Positions 1-30,310 of a stretch of 64,000 nt of DNA are shown here, in pieces. Each line of letters starts with the position of its first letter. The first letter of the stretch is position 1. The position numbers were made by a program, and so were the translations under genes. Under the pieces are notes generated by a model that was given only the letters and a program-made list of their open reading frames with translations, had not been told where the DNA came from and ran no database searches. The stretch comes from Cristatella mucedo (lineage: Eukaryota > Bryozoa > Phylactolaemata > Cristatellidae). Location of the stretch: the NCBI GenBank assembly GCA_009760855.2, contig WPIO01000049.1:2622501-2686500 (forward strand), written 5' to 3'.

Positions 1-780
1 ATTGGTCCGGCAGACGAGGCACTGGGCGTGGTTCAAAACCCTAAACCCAGATTTATCTGCTATTGGGAACGTCATAATTGGCTGCAGCGACTGATGAGTT
101 TAATGCTTGTATCGCACACACATTCGATATTGGATGTCGGAGAATTTCCTTATACTATGCGACAATAAAACGGAACCACTACTCATAGCATAACCCATCC
201 GCATGGCTAGTGTTGAATAAATCCGGGCAGGCGTGCACAGCAAAAGATCGAGTCGACAATACGGAAGACAGTATATTAGCGTACGCATGAAGCTGTGAGA
301 TAGCTCCTGACCGTCATGTCCGATCCTGGCCTCGAGAATACCAAAGAGTGTATTACTGGGTCTGCTGTCCTTCTACGTCGACTTTCTCTGACATCCGGTA
401 GGCTATCGACGTACCGGACCCAGCATCTATACTGAAAGCCTTTGCTCTTCTAATAGGCAATCTCCTAGAGCAACCATCGCCGTGTGCTTGGAATTTAAGA
501 GTTGTCTTTAACATCTGCCTGAATTTTGAAATCTTTATTAAGAATATTGCTTCAACAGCTAGCCCTTGCAAATTATGATCGGCCTTCCACATGGTTTGCA
601 AAAGATTTAGACAGCTCATAGGTTCTGTCTCGGCTAAATTATAGCAATTCTATTTTGGCTGGGCTATGGAAAAAGCTAGCAGGTCACTGCAGCTGGTGTT
701 GAGTATCGATGCAAGGCTTTTTTACAAATCCCGTAGATTGGAGCGCGTGTCTAGTGTGCTGAAACAGTTTGGATGGCTAC
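1..780. other. No recognised feature
   Basis: Unique-looking sequence with only short frames. I see nothing I can name. Confidence 0.4.
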
Positions 781-789
781 CGGCCGATT

Positions 790-1180
790 AACGAATGCAA
801 ATTAAGGTTCTTACGCTGAACAACGAGACTCGCCATGGTTCGGCTCTTTGGTACCTAGCTGAACGGCTGCATCAGTTTCAGCCTCTCAGTGCCCTCGAAT
901 TTTCTATGGACAATTAATTGACAGTTTATCCATCCACTTTAAGACCGTTGGCGATGAAAGATTCTGTTAAGAAGGTCTTGGACCACGGGGACTTACTTCT
1001 ACGATTCTTTGGCATCTACATCAAATCTGCTGCAGCCAATAATGGCTCATCATTTCTATCATTTCCTGGGCAGCTATTTCCTTGCTATTCACCTAGCCAA
1101 CTGCTCCCCAGACACGGCTACGCTTCTTATTGATACGGGTATGAAAGACGGACAATTTTATAAAGATTATTTTGGTCATG
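790..1180 (+). repeat. ATTAC-tailed unclassified interspersed repeat, copy 1
   Basis: The segment shares order and wording with 7700-8170, 34150-34330, 40660-41080 and 62800-63065: a CACCAGTTTCAGCCTC-like block followed by a CTGAGCTGCTATTT..ATGCTACTCAC-like block and a CTTTGTTGCGTGAGA-like block. Divergence is high. I do not recognise the class; the ATTAC tail in better copies suggests retrotransposition. Confidence 0.45.
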
Positions 1181-1294
1181 GTCGGGCAGTTAGTATATTT
1201 AACCAAAGTCTCAGTTGCAGCACATAGATATCAACAGGTGCAGGTATAGGTCAAGATCTCGGACAAGTAAAAGTCAGGTAAAAAAATACTACTG

Positions 1295-1430
1295 ATTTAA
1301 CAGCCTCTTTTGTATAGCGACAGAAGAGCCTTTACGGCTATCACCACCGCTTGCAGTGGCGATAAAGGATCGTCAACCGCAGGATTCGAATCCGCGACCT
1401 CGGGGCCGAGGTCGTAAAACAGGTCAAGGT
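1295..1430 (-). mobile_element. tRNA-derived SINE, copy 1 (minus)
   Basis: On the minus strand the segment has a polymerase III B-box (GGATTCGAATCC in GCGGATTCGAATCCTGCGG) followed by GTTGACGATCCTTTATCGCC and a CAAAAGAGGCTGTTAAA end with a T-rich 3' stretch. The same order occurs at 14770 and 39580. The 5' part with the A-box is damaged. Confidence 0.6.
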
Positions 1431-1434
1431 CTAT

Positions 1435-2955
1435 CTTACAGTCTACTGGTCAAGGGTGTCGTTGCTGAGACCGGTCTGTATGATATCAGTTGTCTGGAAT
1501 TTGCTATTATTTTTGAAATATTCATCCCAACGAATGCTGTATGGCTTATTTTGTTTTCCTTTGTAGTCCAGTTTGGTAGGCTTTGTTGATCAAACATAGG
1601 GTGCATTTGGACATTTATTATGTGCAATGATATTGGCATTCATTAGGTTTACTTGCTGCAGTCTCATAATAACGTACATGTTCATTGTTATTTTGTGTAA
1701 AAAAATTAGTCATTTTTTGGTTAATGGAGTTGTAAAAATCAACGGATATTCGTGACATACAAAGCTTAGGTGGTGTAAGCATTTTTCTGATTATATTCTG
1801 CTACAACCGTGGGAGATTTTTTACTAAAGAGTTACCTCTATCGATTACTAAATTCATCAAAGAGTGCTTTCACGCCTCTTTCGGATGCAAACTTGGAGAC
1901 CTAGGATAAGACATGGGCACCACATATGGTTTGCAAGCAGTGCGTAGAAAATTTGAGACAACCGCTTAAAGGTATAAAAAGTGCACATAATTTGAAGAAA
2001 CAACAATTTGGAAAGAACAAACTGAAGATGTTTTGGATTTTTATGTCTGCATTTGCAGCATTCAGGGCTTCAGAAGGAAGGGTAAGCAATTGAATATAAA
2101 AATCTATCGTCAGAAACGCGACGTTCACCCTGCAGTGACGTGGTGGGAGTTCCTGGTTCAATAATTGCACTTGATGTTAGATTGATTCACAGTAATTAGA
2201 GTTGTATTGAAGTTTACATTTTGACGTTACATCAAGCAAAAATAATGTCACAATCTTATCTTGATGACTTAACGAAAAATATTGACGTGCCCAAAAGGGT
2301 TTGCCGAACTTTTCGGTTCTGGAGTTGATGAGAGAAGTTTTCTTGTTCCGGTTAGAAAGTTTTCGAGGTATAGTCATCATGAACAGGTTTCTTTCGCACC
2401 TTTCAAGGAAGAACTCACTAGGCTATTGCAGCAGCGGTGAAGGTCTAGTAAACCAATAAAAAGTTCTAGGATCCAACTGAGTGGAGACCCTTAATTGATT
2501 CTTTGAACCGCTGCTTAAATAGCGTTGTACTTCACAATGGAAGCGAACTTTTCTCTTTGCCGCTCGCAAACTCTGTACAGAAAATTATTGAGAATTACGG
2601 AAACTTGAAGATATTTATCGGCGAAATCAAATATGATAACACCAGAGGCAGATATATATCTGCCACTTGTCCGCTGTATATATATGCGGCGGCGATTGAA
2701 AGGAATCGCCCTTCTGCTTGGATTTCAAGGTAGCTACACAAAATATCCGTGCTTCTTACGTCTGTGGGATAGTCACACTGATGCTGCTTATTACTATAGG
2801 AAGGCAGACCAGAGCAAACACACTTAGTGCCTGTGAGTAACAACGTCTGAAAGCCTCCTTTTGCCGACAGCAAGAAAGTGTTACTTCCACCCTGAGGCAC
2901 ACACCGCTTAGACTAATTATTAGACTAACTAAAAACAATTCAAGGGTCTGAACAT
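1435..2955. other. No recognised gene; one 18-bp palindrome
   Basis: AT-rich sequence with short frames. A perfect palindrome, GGCAGATATATATCTGCC, is at 2647-2664. Nothing else is recognised. Confidence 0.4.
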
Positions 2956-2959
2956 AGCA

Positions 2960-3305
2960 GTGATACTTTTTAAGTACTTCCCAGAAAAAAATTGGCTAGG
3001 TAAAATAAAGCTGGCAATTTTCACTGGTCAACAGATTAGGGAATTGTTGAAATACACGCGTTTTACGCACAAAATAACTGGGTTAGAGTTGTGGGCATGG
3101 AGTGTATTTAAATCTGTGGTAGATCATTTTCTCGGCAATCACAAGTCTGCTGACTACGCGAGAATTCTTGAGAACACAATTCAAGACTATAGTGAACTTG
3201 GAAGCAGTATGAGTGTTAAGGTGCATTTTCTAAAATCTCATTTGACTGTTTCCGATAAACTTGTGGAGAATTCGGCGAGGACTAGGATGAGGAGCTACAG
3301 ACGGA
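2960..3305 (+). pseudogene. Fragment of a repetitive invertebrate protein family (LGxxMSxKxHFLxSHL type)
   Basis: An open frame reads GQQIRELLK, then SVVDHFLGNHKSADYARIL and LGSSMSVKVHFLKSHL. I recognise this arrangement from a repetitive, uncharacterised protein family seen in many invertebrate genomes (usual form LGCNMSLKIHFLHSHL). The copy has no obvious start, and the normal continuation after SHL is missing. It then joins a repeat ending SYRRRY, with the ATTAC array translated as ITLHY units, which is not real protein. It is probably a mobile-element-carried remnant. The family name and function are unknown to me. Confidence 0.5.
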
Positions 3306-3307
3306 GA

Positions 3308-3500
3308 TACATTACATTACATTACATTACATTACATTACATTACATTACATTACATTACATTACATTACATTACATTACATTACATTACATTACATTAC
3401 ATTACATTACATTACATTACATTACATTACATTACATTACATTACATTACAATACAATACAATACAATACATTACATTACATTACATTACATCACATTAA
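3308..3500. repeat. (ATTAC)n microsatellite, about 190 bp
   Basis: A 5-bp repeat with a few ATACA variants near its right end. It follows the sequence CTACAGACGGAGATAC, which also precedes short ATTAC runs at 63050 and a degenerate one near 41070, so it appears to be the expanded 3' tail of a retroelement. Confidence 0.95.
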
Positions 3501-3599
3501 ATTACAATATCCAACTGTGTGTGTCATTTAAAATCCTCACCGTAAGCTGTAGCAAATGATACATTGTGTGTCCTGTCCTCACATCCAAAATATCTCTGA

Positions 3600-6210
3600 A
3601 TCGCGAAACTTACAGACCCATGACATCGATGCCAACCCCGTGGACGTAACTTCTTAGTCCCTGCTGCTCAATCCCCTTTCTGACCTGTCATAATTAATAA
3701 AATGCTACGACAGGACACTAATTAACATGCTTGACAATTTTTCCCCCTGACTAAGTCCGCTGAGAGCCCTCAGTCAGAAAACCAATGGTTTACTTCATAC
3801 ATTGAACTAGCCAGGTATACGAAGGGAAAGTTTGAGAAAGAAAGCAAAAGATCAATAATAGCTTTTTATTGTCAGGCATTAAAGGACAATTAGAGATCGT
3901 ATCAATCAATCCTAGCGAGAGGCAAGGCTATATTTATTAAAGTATCGTGGAATCACAGATGATAAATCCAAAAATACATTATTCTATCGTCTACCACATC
4001 CTTAACCACTTCAATGTTAGCCCCTTACCTACAAAGCCTTTTGCCATATGACTAGTCAATTGTGTAACTTATTTGTCATTAAGATAGACAAGATCTGAGA
4101 GTCAATCCTTTAGGTAGCAGCATCTGCTCCAGATTCATGTCCATCAATAAAAACACACGAGGATCCACGTCCCTCAAGTTCACGCAGCTCCTGACTGTCT
4201 ACAACTAAGGTGGCCGCGAGTGACATCATCCTGAAATTCATCTGCCTATCGAAAAACCACTAGTCATGTAGACCCTATTCTCAGTGCCCTATTTGTAAAA
4301 TGCATAGATCTACTGCTGCATGCAAAAATAGGATAATAAATAAGTCCTTAGCCCAAGATAATGTCCCTGCAATTTTCGGAAAGGCTAGCAGTTAGACTAT
4401 TAATTAAGAAAGCAACAGTATATGAAGAGTGCCTGAGCAACTTCAGTCCGGTCGAACCATGCCGTTCATATTGAATAATAGTGATAATATTATTACATTG
4501 ATATAGCGCCCTCAGAGGACTGGATCTCTGTCTAGGCACTTCGAATTGCAGCGAAGGAAGCACGATCGAATGGTTAGTGCAGTATGCTCAATGACAAAAC
4601 GCCAAAACATGGTAAGGGGTGAAATAGACATGTCAACACACAAACATGGTCAGCGGCAGTGTGCACAGTGTGTCAGAGACACTCGTGAGTGGTGGGAGAC
4701 CTGCTGAACTCTAACATTGAACATTCGGACATAGCAAGTAAGCTCCAGTCACGTGTTTAGAGTAAATCACTCCACAGTCACTATCGCTTCGGGTGTATAA
4801 TGACCTTCTTAGGAATGCAGACTTATGTAGAGTCACTGTGTTGATTTTGCTCGATCTGTCTGCACTGTGTGAAACTATTGAGATTGGCCAAAGTTCAAAG
4901 GCCAAGTTCTTTTCTCGTGCCCCTATCTCGCCCAACTGGCAGAACTGGCACTGCACTAAAAGGATTTAGGTACTATCTCAAAAGGGAGACTCCAGAGTAT
5001 TGATGTGAACAATTATTCATCGTTCGATGAACCACTGAGGGACAGGGTGCCTTAGGGCTCGATCCTTGGTCCACTGATTTCACAGTTTATACTCTCCCTC
5101 TTACCAATGTGACAGCTATGCGAAATCTGACTTCACTTCTATTCAGGTGACGCCCATTTGCAAATTTTCTTCGATTCCTCCCAGGCCTTCTGCACATTCC
5201 CAGCTACTTTGTTGCATGTACTGACATTCACACATTAATTGCAGTCCATCTTCTCAAATTAAATTACAACGAAACCAGCTCACTCGTTATGGGCAAACTC
5301 ATTGGGACTAAGAAATGATTGAAAGCATAACGTTCAAAATCGGCTCTGTCAGCATATGTCTCCTAGTGCATCGGTGCCTTTTTGATCCAGAGTGACCTGA
5401 CACTAGCCAACCACATCAGCTCCACGATCAAGTTTGCCTGCTTTGAGCTAAGTATAGTATGAAACTCGGCCTTGGCTTGACAGGGGTATTACATCCAAAT
5501 CAGTATATGCATTCGTGACATCCCGTCTCGAATTCTGTAACTAACTGTTTCCTTGCCTATCTACCGGCCTATGCATCAGGTGTTAGCACTTGGTAAAAAA
5601 ACTATGCAAGTAGGCTTGCTTGTCGTGAGCGTAGCAGTTGCAACGCGACACCACTTCTTGCCTCCTTGCACCCGCTCCCTATCAGCAGCTTATCAACTTG
5701 AATGTTCTTTCACTCCCTATTCTGTCTCTTCATTCTTTGACTCCAGCCTACCGACTAGAATTACTCTTCCGCAGTTCTAAGCTTCGTATAATCCGCTTTT
5801 TCGAATCCAATTATCTAGCTGTAATTTGTGAGAACCTCAATTCTTTTAGAGACCGCGCCTTTAGTTCGTGTACTCCCAAAGCTTAGAACTCACTCACTGA
5901 TAACTTAACGGCATACTGTCACTTAGCGACTTTTAAAAAGAAGATAAAAGTGCAATTAGTTATTACAGCATTTAGTGGTTCCTTTTTATTCATTGCATGT
6001 TCACTCACGGATGTTGAGCCTGTGCATACTGCCGTAAGCTACTTCTTCGTGTTAACACTGTGCATGTAACCTCTAACCATGTTAACATTGTGCATGTTAC
6101 TTCTATCCATTTGGTCATGCTTCCTGTACAGCCTATTTAAAGCTCGCAGAAAGCGATTAGGTTCTCTTAGGGTGATATTCAAATGAATTTTAATGTTACT
6201 ATTTTCAGTA
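3600..6210 (+). mobile_element. CR1/L2-type LINE, decayed, nearly full reverse-transcriptase region
   Basis: Translated pieces in changing frames follow LINE order: LIKKATVYEECLSNFSPV, VYNDLLRNADLCRVTVLILL with DLSALCETIEI (the LLDLSAAFDTVDH motif), LSKGRLQSIDV, GVP.GSILGP, then the C-terminal block near 5560-5880 (SFRDRAFSSCTPKA) and the 3' end (AAAGCGATTAGGTTCTCTTAGGGTGAT) near 6160. Many stops and shifts make it a dead copy. A minus-strand LINE tail is nested at about 4465-4695. Confidence 0.7.
4465..4695 (-). mobile_element. Nested CR1/L2 LINE 3' end (minus)
   Basis: It starts with ATAATAGTGATAATATTATTA and ATATAGCGCCCTCAGAGGAC, the complement of the family 3' end, followed by the standard CATGCT..AACATGGTAAGGGGTGA region. 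It interrupts the + LINE at 3600-6210. Confidence 0.65.
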
Positions 6211-6929
6211 TTATAAGCCTAATGAATTCCTTGCAAACAGTCAATCCTGGATTAAAGCGAGTATTCTTTCGAAAAAGACGATACAACCTATCATACTCGT
6301 GAGACATCCGAAGCGTGTGGCTAGACCGGGGACTCGGCTCTTCTAATTGGTAGTGCCACAGTGTGACCTCGTCATAAGCTCAAATTCTAGATGTCCTTAA
6401 TATTTTAAGTTAAGTAGTTTGCGTTAACAAGCTTCATTAGGAAGGCCAATTTCATAGTGAGCCAGCGGTTTTGATCTAAGATCTGATGACAAAGATTAGA
6501 TACTAGGGCTAAGGCAGTGGTCAAGATACTACTACCTCCCTTGTTATTTCTGGACTACACTACTTAAATTCAGAATCGGCTGCGATATTAGAATGTCTCT
6601 TTAAGGCTATTCTTCTGGTGATAAATAGGGCTGTAAGTTTATTATTTTGGCGGTCACATGGGCACCAAAAGCCCGTTAAACTTTGAGGAGGCATTTGAGA
6701 GCTCTCTTGCTCAACTCCCACTTAGTCTTTTTGGCTTATGGAGTTGCTTGCAGATATATTATTTTAAATTTAATTAGTTAAAAAATCAAAAAGACTTGGT
6801 GGTGGCTATGTTCTTCTTTTCACAGCGTGTACTTTCAATCTTGCTTATTTAATGACAAGCCTAATCTTGAGTTACATTCATATACAACAAACTAACTACC
6901 TATTTAAAAATGTAGTGGCATTCGTAAAT

Positions 6930-7440
6930 ATATAAAATATTCCTCTGGGTGCGCTTGGCCAGTAAAGTCCGCATGGAACTTCGGCATCCTGCTACAAAGT
7001 GACAACAGAATCAGCTACACGATCAAGCCACCTACTTTCAGCTACATACACTTACGAAAATCTGGGTCTGTTTGGACATAAATATACAATAAAAGGAGTT
7101 CCATGCATTTGGGTCTCAACTTCTTTAGTTCAAAACTCGTATGTATTCCAGCCAACGCAATAGGGCACTTGGAATTCTATCGAAATTGTTCATTTTGGCG
7201 TTTATGTCTCAATCGTCACAGTTGCCACATTACACCTCTTTTCACTGCCACGGGCTCCCAATGAGACGGCTCATCTATTTTAAAGTTTTGGAACTCTATT
7301 TTATTCTCTCGTTCCATCCTACCTATCTAACTACTTCCAAATCTGGCTGGACATCGTACTACCGCTCTGCTGACAAGACGTTAAGCTGGGCATCAAGTAA
7401 ACCCGAAATTCTTTGAAGGCCGCACGTTTATGTGTTTGTC
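6930..7440 (+). mobile_element. CR1/L2 LINE fragment, very diverged
   Basis: Translated blocks ISYTIKPPTFSYIHLRKSGS (SSTVKSAYFQLHNIAKIRA in good copies) and SQLPHYTSFHCHGLPMRRLIYFKV-like sequence (CHITPLLADLHWLPVKQRIDFKV) mark the end of the LINE ORF. No 3' tail is left. Confidence 0.5.
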
Positions 7441-7699
7441 TGGAACTTGGTGCCGACGCATATCGGGGAACTTCCGGATTTGGCTTAAGTTATAAAGAAA
7501 AGGTGAACCTAAAACGCACCAGTTACTCACAGTATTTCTAGGTTCACTTGAATCTTACTTAGAGTGGTAATGCAAGCTGACACCGTGTGTACGTTTTCGC
7601 CGTTTTTACAGCACACGGTAATTGCCTAGAAAGAGATCTAGTTCGCTCCAGGTGATTACTGAAGAACTTCCAAGTATAAGTACTACTAACCGTTTCTTT

Positions 7700-8170
7700 T
7701 GCCGAAGAAGCTGCGATGGCTAACGGTTGCTCAACGCATAAAGAGCAAACAATTCCGGCTCTGAACCACAATGCAAATTATCACTTGGCTACGCTGCACC
7801 TAGCTGGAAAAATGCACCAGTTTCAGCCTCCACGAACCCCCAGGTTCTCTGTGAACGTTAAACTAGCCTTTCCAGTCCTACGCTTCAAGTTCTTTTGCGA
7901 CAGATGCATTTTTTCATGCAGCACGTCCTGCACTGTAGAACTCACTTCAACATTTCTTGCACAAGAATATCTCTCTTGTTTCCGACTATAGCAAAGTCTT
8001 TGCAGCCATCCTGAGCTGCTGCTTGCATGCTAATCACTTCCTTGAATACGCTGTTGAATCTGCCATTCTTTGCTCTTTCTCTTTGCTGTATGAGAGAAAA
8101 TCAGCTGACTAACGTTTGGGTGCTGAAAACCACTCAGGCATTCAGTTTCAGATTAGCAAACTCTCCTGCA
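7700..8170 (+). repeat. ATTAC-tailed unclassified repeat, copy 2
   Basis: It holds the block GCACCAGTTTCAGCCTC, then GAGCTGCTGCTTGCATGCTA and CTCTTTGCTGTATGAGAGAA in the same order as the other copies. No open frame of note; the ORFs here are on both strands and not conserved between copies. Confidence 0.45.
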
Positions 8171-8458
8171 TAACTATCTATTAGTTTAGAACATTATAAA
8201 TGTCTTTATCTCTGTCTCTCTCGCGTAAAATTTTACTCGCCACGGTCAAATGAAAGCAAACGTGCTTTAAACCGGCCTCATCAATAATCAGTTTCCCTAT
8301 TTGATGCTTGCGAGAACTTTGATTTTTCAAAACCTTGCAACGGTCAGGAATCATAGAGTTAGAGGAACCGGAGGCGAGGATTTGCTTATCTTACTAGCGG
8401 CCTGGTTCTTTTAGACACTACTGCTATAATTTAGTTTTAGAGAGGACACCGCAAATTG

Positions 8459-8951
8459 TCATACAGAGCCTCTAAAATTGGGCATAAACATGGTTTTCAG
8501 GGTTGCATACGAATCCGACAACTTAAGTCGCACGTACTGGGGCATGAGCAGCGATTCCTCGATTGATCGAGCAATCGGCGGAAGCGAAGGCGGAAGCTTC
8601 ACTCTGAAACACACGCGGCCCGCCTGTGGCCAGGGTCCTTCAAACCTAGTCACACTGCTGCAGGTTCTTTTATGCATCCTCGAGCCCCTTCGTGGTATAC
8701 TCGCGATCTCCATGGTCGCAAGAGTAGCTGTTAAATTCTTAAACTCGAAGATGACAGCTGGCGACAGAATTTTTCTCTCAGCACTTCGTGGAATTTCGAG
8801 AAATCCCTCCAAAAATGACCACGCGGGAAAATCTTCTTTCCTTCGGCCGAATTTAGCAAATCTCATCCACCGACGCGTTCTGTGGTGCACACAACTCCAC
8901 AATGCGGGCTTACTTCAGCTGTGCTCAGCTGCCTCAGCTAGCTGCCTCTAA
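8459..8951. other. Region open on both strands (147 and 157 codons)
   Basis: The minus strand is open from 8902 to 8459 and the + strand from 8478 to 8951. At most one can be coding. Neither product resembles a family I know. The place, about 450 bp before opsin A exon 1, would suit a promoter-proximal region, but copy C shows no clear counterpart. Confidence 0.25.
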
Positions 8952-9146
8952 GAGTCACGTGAGGCCATCTAGTCCGCTGGCTACCGTCTACGAGTCGCAT
9001 GCCGATTCAAATTCAAGTAATTCTGCCTGACTCCCACTGCGTTTAGGCGGCTTTGCGAAGTCAACGACGGTGATGCGTGTCGCATCCAAAGAGTGCTCTC
9101 GCCCGGAAGTTTTCTGCCTGTGTGAGCGAGGAAAGCTGACCCACCG

Positions 9147-9257
9147 ACCAGGTGCCAGATGACTAGGCGACCAAGTGCTTGATGATTTGGCAACCAAGTG
9201 CTAGACGACTTGGCTACCAGGTGCTAGGTGACTAGGCGACCAGGTGCTAGGTCAGCC
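9147..9257. repeat. 23-bp minisatellite, about 4.8 units
   Basis: Units start at 9147, 9170, 9193, 9216 and 9239 with the form ACCAGGTGCTAGGTGACTAG plus GCG. It lies just left of the conserved 5' flank of opsin A. Confidence 0.9.
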
Positions 9258-9289
9258 TGGTGCACTGCTCGTGACCTGTGCGGTCGCAG

Positions 9290-9400
9290 GTAAGCTGGCG
9301 ACATGGTGAGCCACACGCCAGTGGATTATTATTTAATGGATGTAGCCTGGGTCGGCTGCATCATTAGAAGAAGTAGGCCCTACCGAGTAAGCTGCATAAC
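9290..9400 (+). promoter_or_regulatory. Conserved 5' flank of opsin A exon 1 (possible 5' UTR with donor)
   Basis: The sequence from TCGCAGGTAAGCT to the ATG is similar to 52508-52631 upstream of copy C, including ATTATTTAAT and CATCATTAGAAGAAGT. The shared CGCAG|GTAAGC (GT at 9290-9291 and 52513-52514) looks like a splice donor and might end a 5' untranslated exon, or be a relic of a duplicated exon 1. No TATA box is evident. Confidence 0.35.
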
Positions 9401-9407
9401 TCTGAAC

Positions 9408-27890
<18,483 letters not shown>

Positions 27891-28966
27891 TTGCCACGAC
27901 GAGGTAGCAACTATGGTGGTGGCGTCCGAGGCACATGGCTGCAGATGAGCCAACGAGACCCTCGCCCGTCGGATACTGCACCGAGGGGTTGAGCAATTCG
28001 TCCAGACGTCATCCTCTGGCGTCCGCTCGAACAGTGGCTGCGGCGTCTGCTCCGTGCGACCATTCGAACAGGGCTCGAACATTTTGACGCGGCTTGATCA
28101 ATTACTCACGAATGCTGTGTCGTCTCCCTGTTCGGCAGAGCAGAATCCCGTCATTCGGCCACCTGCATTCGGAGTAACTGTGTCATGTGTTCACTAGCTG
28201 CGTCCAGCGATTGCGGCCGCGACGCCGAGGTCGAGGTGAAGCATTTAATTTCTGCCTCTCGTTCCTCTGCCTAGATGGTAGTCGTTTCCTTATCGTGCAC
28301 CCGGTCGTGGGCACCGTCGAGCGAAACGCAGATCTCGCTGTTTGAGCTCTACTCGCCCGCCGCTTCAGCTTCCCGCTCTTGATATCACCGCCATGGCTGC
28401 GTCAGAATGTAAATAAGATGACAATTTATTGAAGTCTTAGCGGCAGCGTCTTCTGTCTTCTTGATTATTGTCGTGCGGGCGCCAGCTAGAACATCCCGTC
28501 GAAACCTTGCTTATAATAGCGGTACAGCCCTCGCTGTGTCGTCGTCGTGGAAACGGGTTGGCAGCAAAATGGCGCAGACGTCTGCCAGGGTAGCGTTTTT
28601 CATTGATCCAAAGAAAGATCCATCGACTCGGCCAAGATGGTGGTTGCTAAAAACGTAGCATAGACGAAGACCTCACTAATAGCCACCCCGGCTTGCCAGG
28701 CTCGGAGTAACCTGCACTCGACCTGTGACGTTCACGAGGCGAGTGAGCTTATTCCGTCGACAAATGCAAAAGAAAGCAATCAGCCTTACGAGATCCACAA
28801 AATTCGTGTCAGCGCATACCGACCGAAATGCCCAACCACTGCCGACGCAGGATAGCCCCTAACGCTCGTCATAAAAATTGATTCAGATAATTAGGCTTTG
28901 CTGGCGGACGTTTAAGACCTGCAAAACTTGTCGTGCGAGGCTTCGAAAGCATTACTGCTTAAAGCA
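27891..28966 (+). repeat. 3' flank of opsin A, pair of 41420-42545
   Basis: Shared pieces include GTGCGACCATTCGAACAGGG against GTGCGACCATTTGAATCCGG and GTAAATAAGATG at 28410 and 42043. The duplication block therefore extends at least 1 kb past the last exon. No further gene is seen. Confidence 0.65.
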
Positions 28967-29159
28967 GAGGTCGGCAAAGGTTTCGGACTATGAAGCTATT
29001 TCAGGGGGTCAAGAAGGCACACTAGGCCAGAAGAAACCGCGCCCAATCCGCCGACGGCCGGAATGGGCGTGGCTAGACGAACGATCAAACAAAAAGCTAC
29101 AACTGACGCACAAAAGTCACGAACGGCTATTACAGGGGTAGACATTTATCACCCCAACC

Positions 29160-29280
29160 CGATCGTGCGCTTCGACCGTTTCGACCATGCAATCGTGCTT
29201 CGTTTGCAGCAAATATAAAGCACCTAGAAACGGATTGAGTACTCTCTAGGGTGCTATATCAAATGTATTATTATTAATTA
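29160..29280 (+). mobile_element. CR1/L2 LINE 3' tail
   Basis: The stretch TTTGCAGCAAATATAAAGCA, then GGATTGAGTACTCTCTAGGG and an ATTATTATTAATTA tail is the conserved 3' end of the LINE family, without coding sequence. Confidence 0.7.
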
Positions 29281-29404
29281 GGCCGGATCCAACTGTTAAT
29301 AGCAAGGGTGGCTCTAGGCCGGACTGGAGTGCCAGCTAGGGCCTATCTGGCACAAAGGCCAGATTTTGCCGACCTCTGCATCAACAATTCCTGGCGTACA
29401 TCCA

Positions 29405-30310
29405 TCAAGGTTAATAATAATAAGAAAAATAATGCACTTGATAAAGCGCCCTCAGAGAACTCAATCTCTTTTTAGGCGCTTTACATTTGCTACAAAGATA
29501 AATGCAATTGAATGGTGAGTAATATCATGCTTGATAAACAAACAACATGAATAACATGGTTAGGGGTGACATGCACAGGGTCAGCATGCGAATGTGGTTA
29601 GTGGAAGCATGCACAGTGTCAGCACGCACAAGCACATTAAGGACAAATCACAAGGACCCACTAAATGCTGTCCTAAATGGTCAGGTCAAGTAATGTTCTG
29701 ACACAGGTCGGGTAGGAGTTCAAGGCTTTGGGAGCATACGAACTAAATGCACGGTCTCCAAAGGATTTGAGGTTCGTACGAGGTATTTCTAGACTGTTGG
29801 ATTCCAAAAAGTGGGTGGTACGATGCTTGGCCTGATGGGGGAGTATGTCGGAGAGATAGGCTGGAGCCAAAGAATGAAGTGACCTGAAAGTGAGCGACAC
29901 AATCTTGAAGTCAATTCGTTGCTTGACTGGTAGCCAGTGCAGGTCGGCAAGAAGTGGAGTGATGTGGCAACTGCGACTCTCACGACAGACAAGCCTAGCT
30001 GCAGAGTTTTGCACCAGCTGCAATCGCCTGATCTCACATGCCGGTAGGCCAGTAAGCAGTGAGTTGCAGAGGTCGAGACGGGATGTCATGAATGCATAGG
30101 CCAACTCGGACGTGGTATCCTTATCTAAACAAGCCCGAATTTTAGCAATGTTATGAAGCTGAAAATAGGCGGATTTGACTGTGGAGCTGATGTGGTCGTC
30201 TAACGAGAGGTCGCTTTGGAATATGACACCTAGATTTCGAGCTGATTCAACTCGAGATATGCTGGCAGAAACAATTTTGAGAGTCAGCCTTTCCAATTTG
30301 TGAAAGGGAT
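29405..30310 (-). mobile_element. CR1/L2 LINE 3' half (minus), the least broken copy
   Basis: A frame of 207 codons on the minus strand (29673-30296) reads GVIFQSDLSLDDHISSTVKS, SAARLVCRESRSCHITPLLA, LHWLPVKQRIDFKIVSLTF and FGDRAFSSYAPKALNSYPT. This is the C-terminal part of ORF2 after the catalytic domain, and the copy can serve as a reference for the others. The 3' end is at 29405-29430 (TTATTATTATTAA on the minus strand). It is truncated at 30310. Confidence 0.85.

Noticed and set aside
1380-1410. tRNA gene suggested by the GGATTCGAATCC box
   Set aside because: There is no intact cloverleaf and the same unit recurs in the SINE copies at 14770 and 39580.
3306-3559. ITLHY-repeat protein as a real C-terminus of the 2960 frame
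   Set aside because: It is the ATTAC microsatellite read in frame; the same array tails non-coding repeats elsewhere.
9147-9257. CRISPR-like array in the 23-bp repeat
   Set aside because: Units are directly adjacent with no spacers and the sequence is animal.
9303-9407. Upstream ATG at 9303 as the start of opsin A
   Set aside because: The corresponding ATG in copy C meets a stop after five codons, while MDANCS is shared by both.
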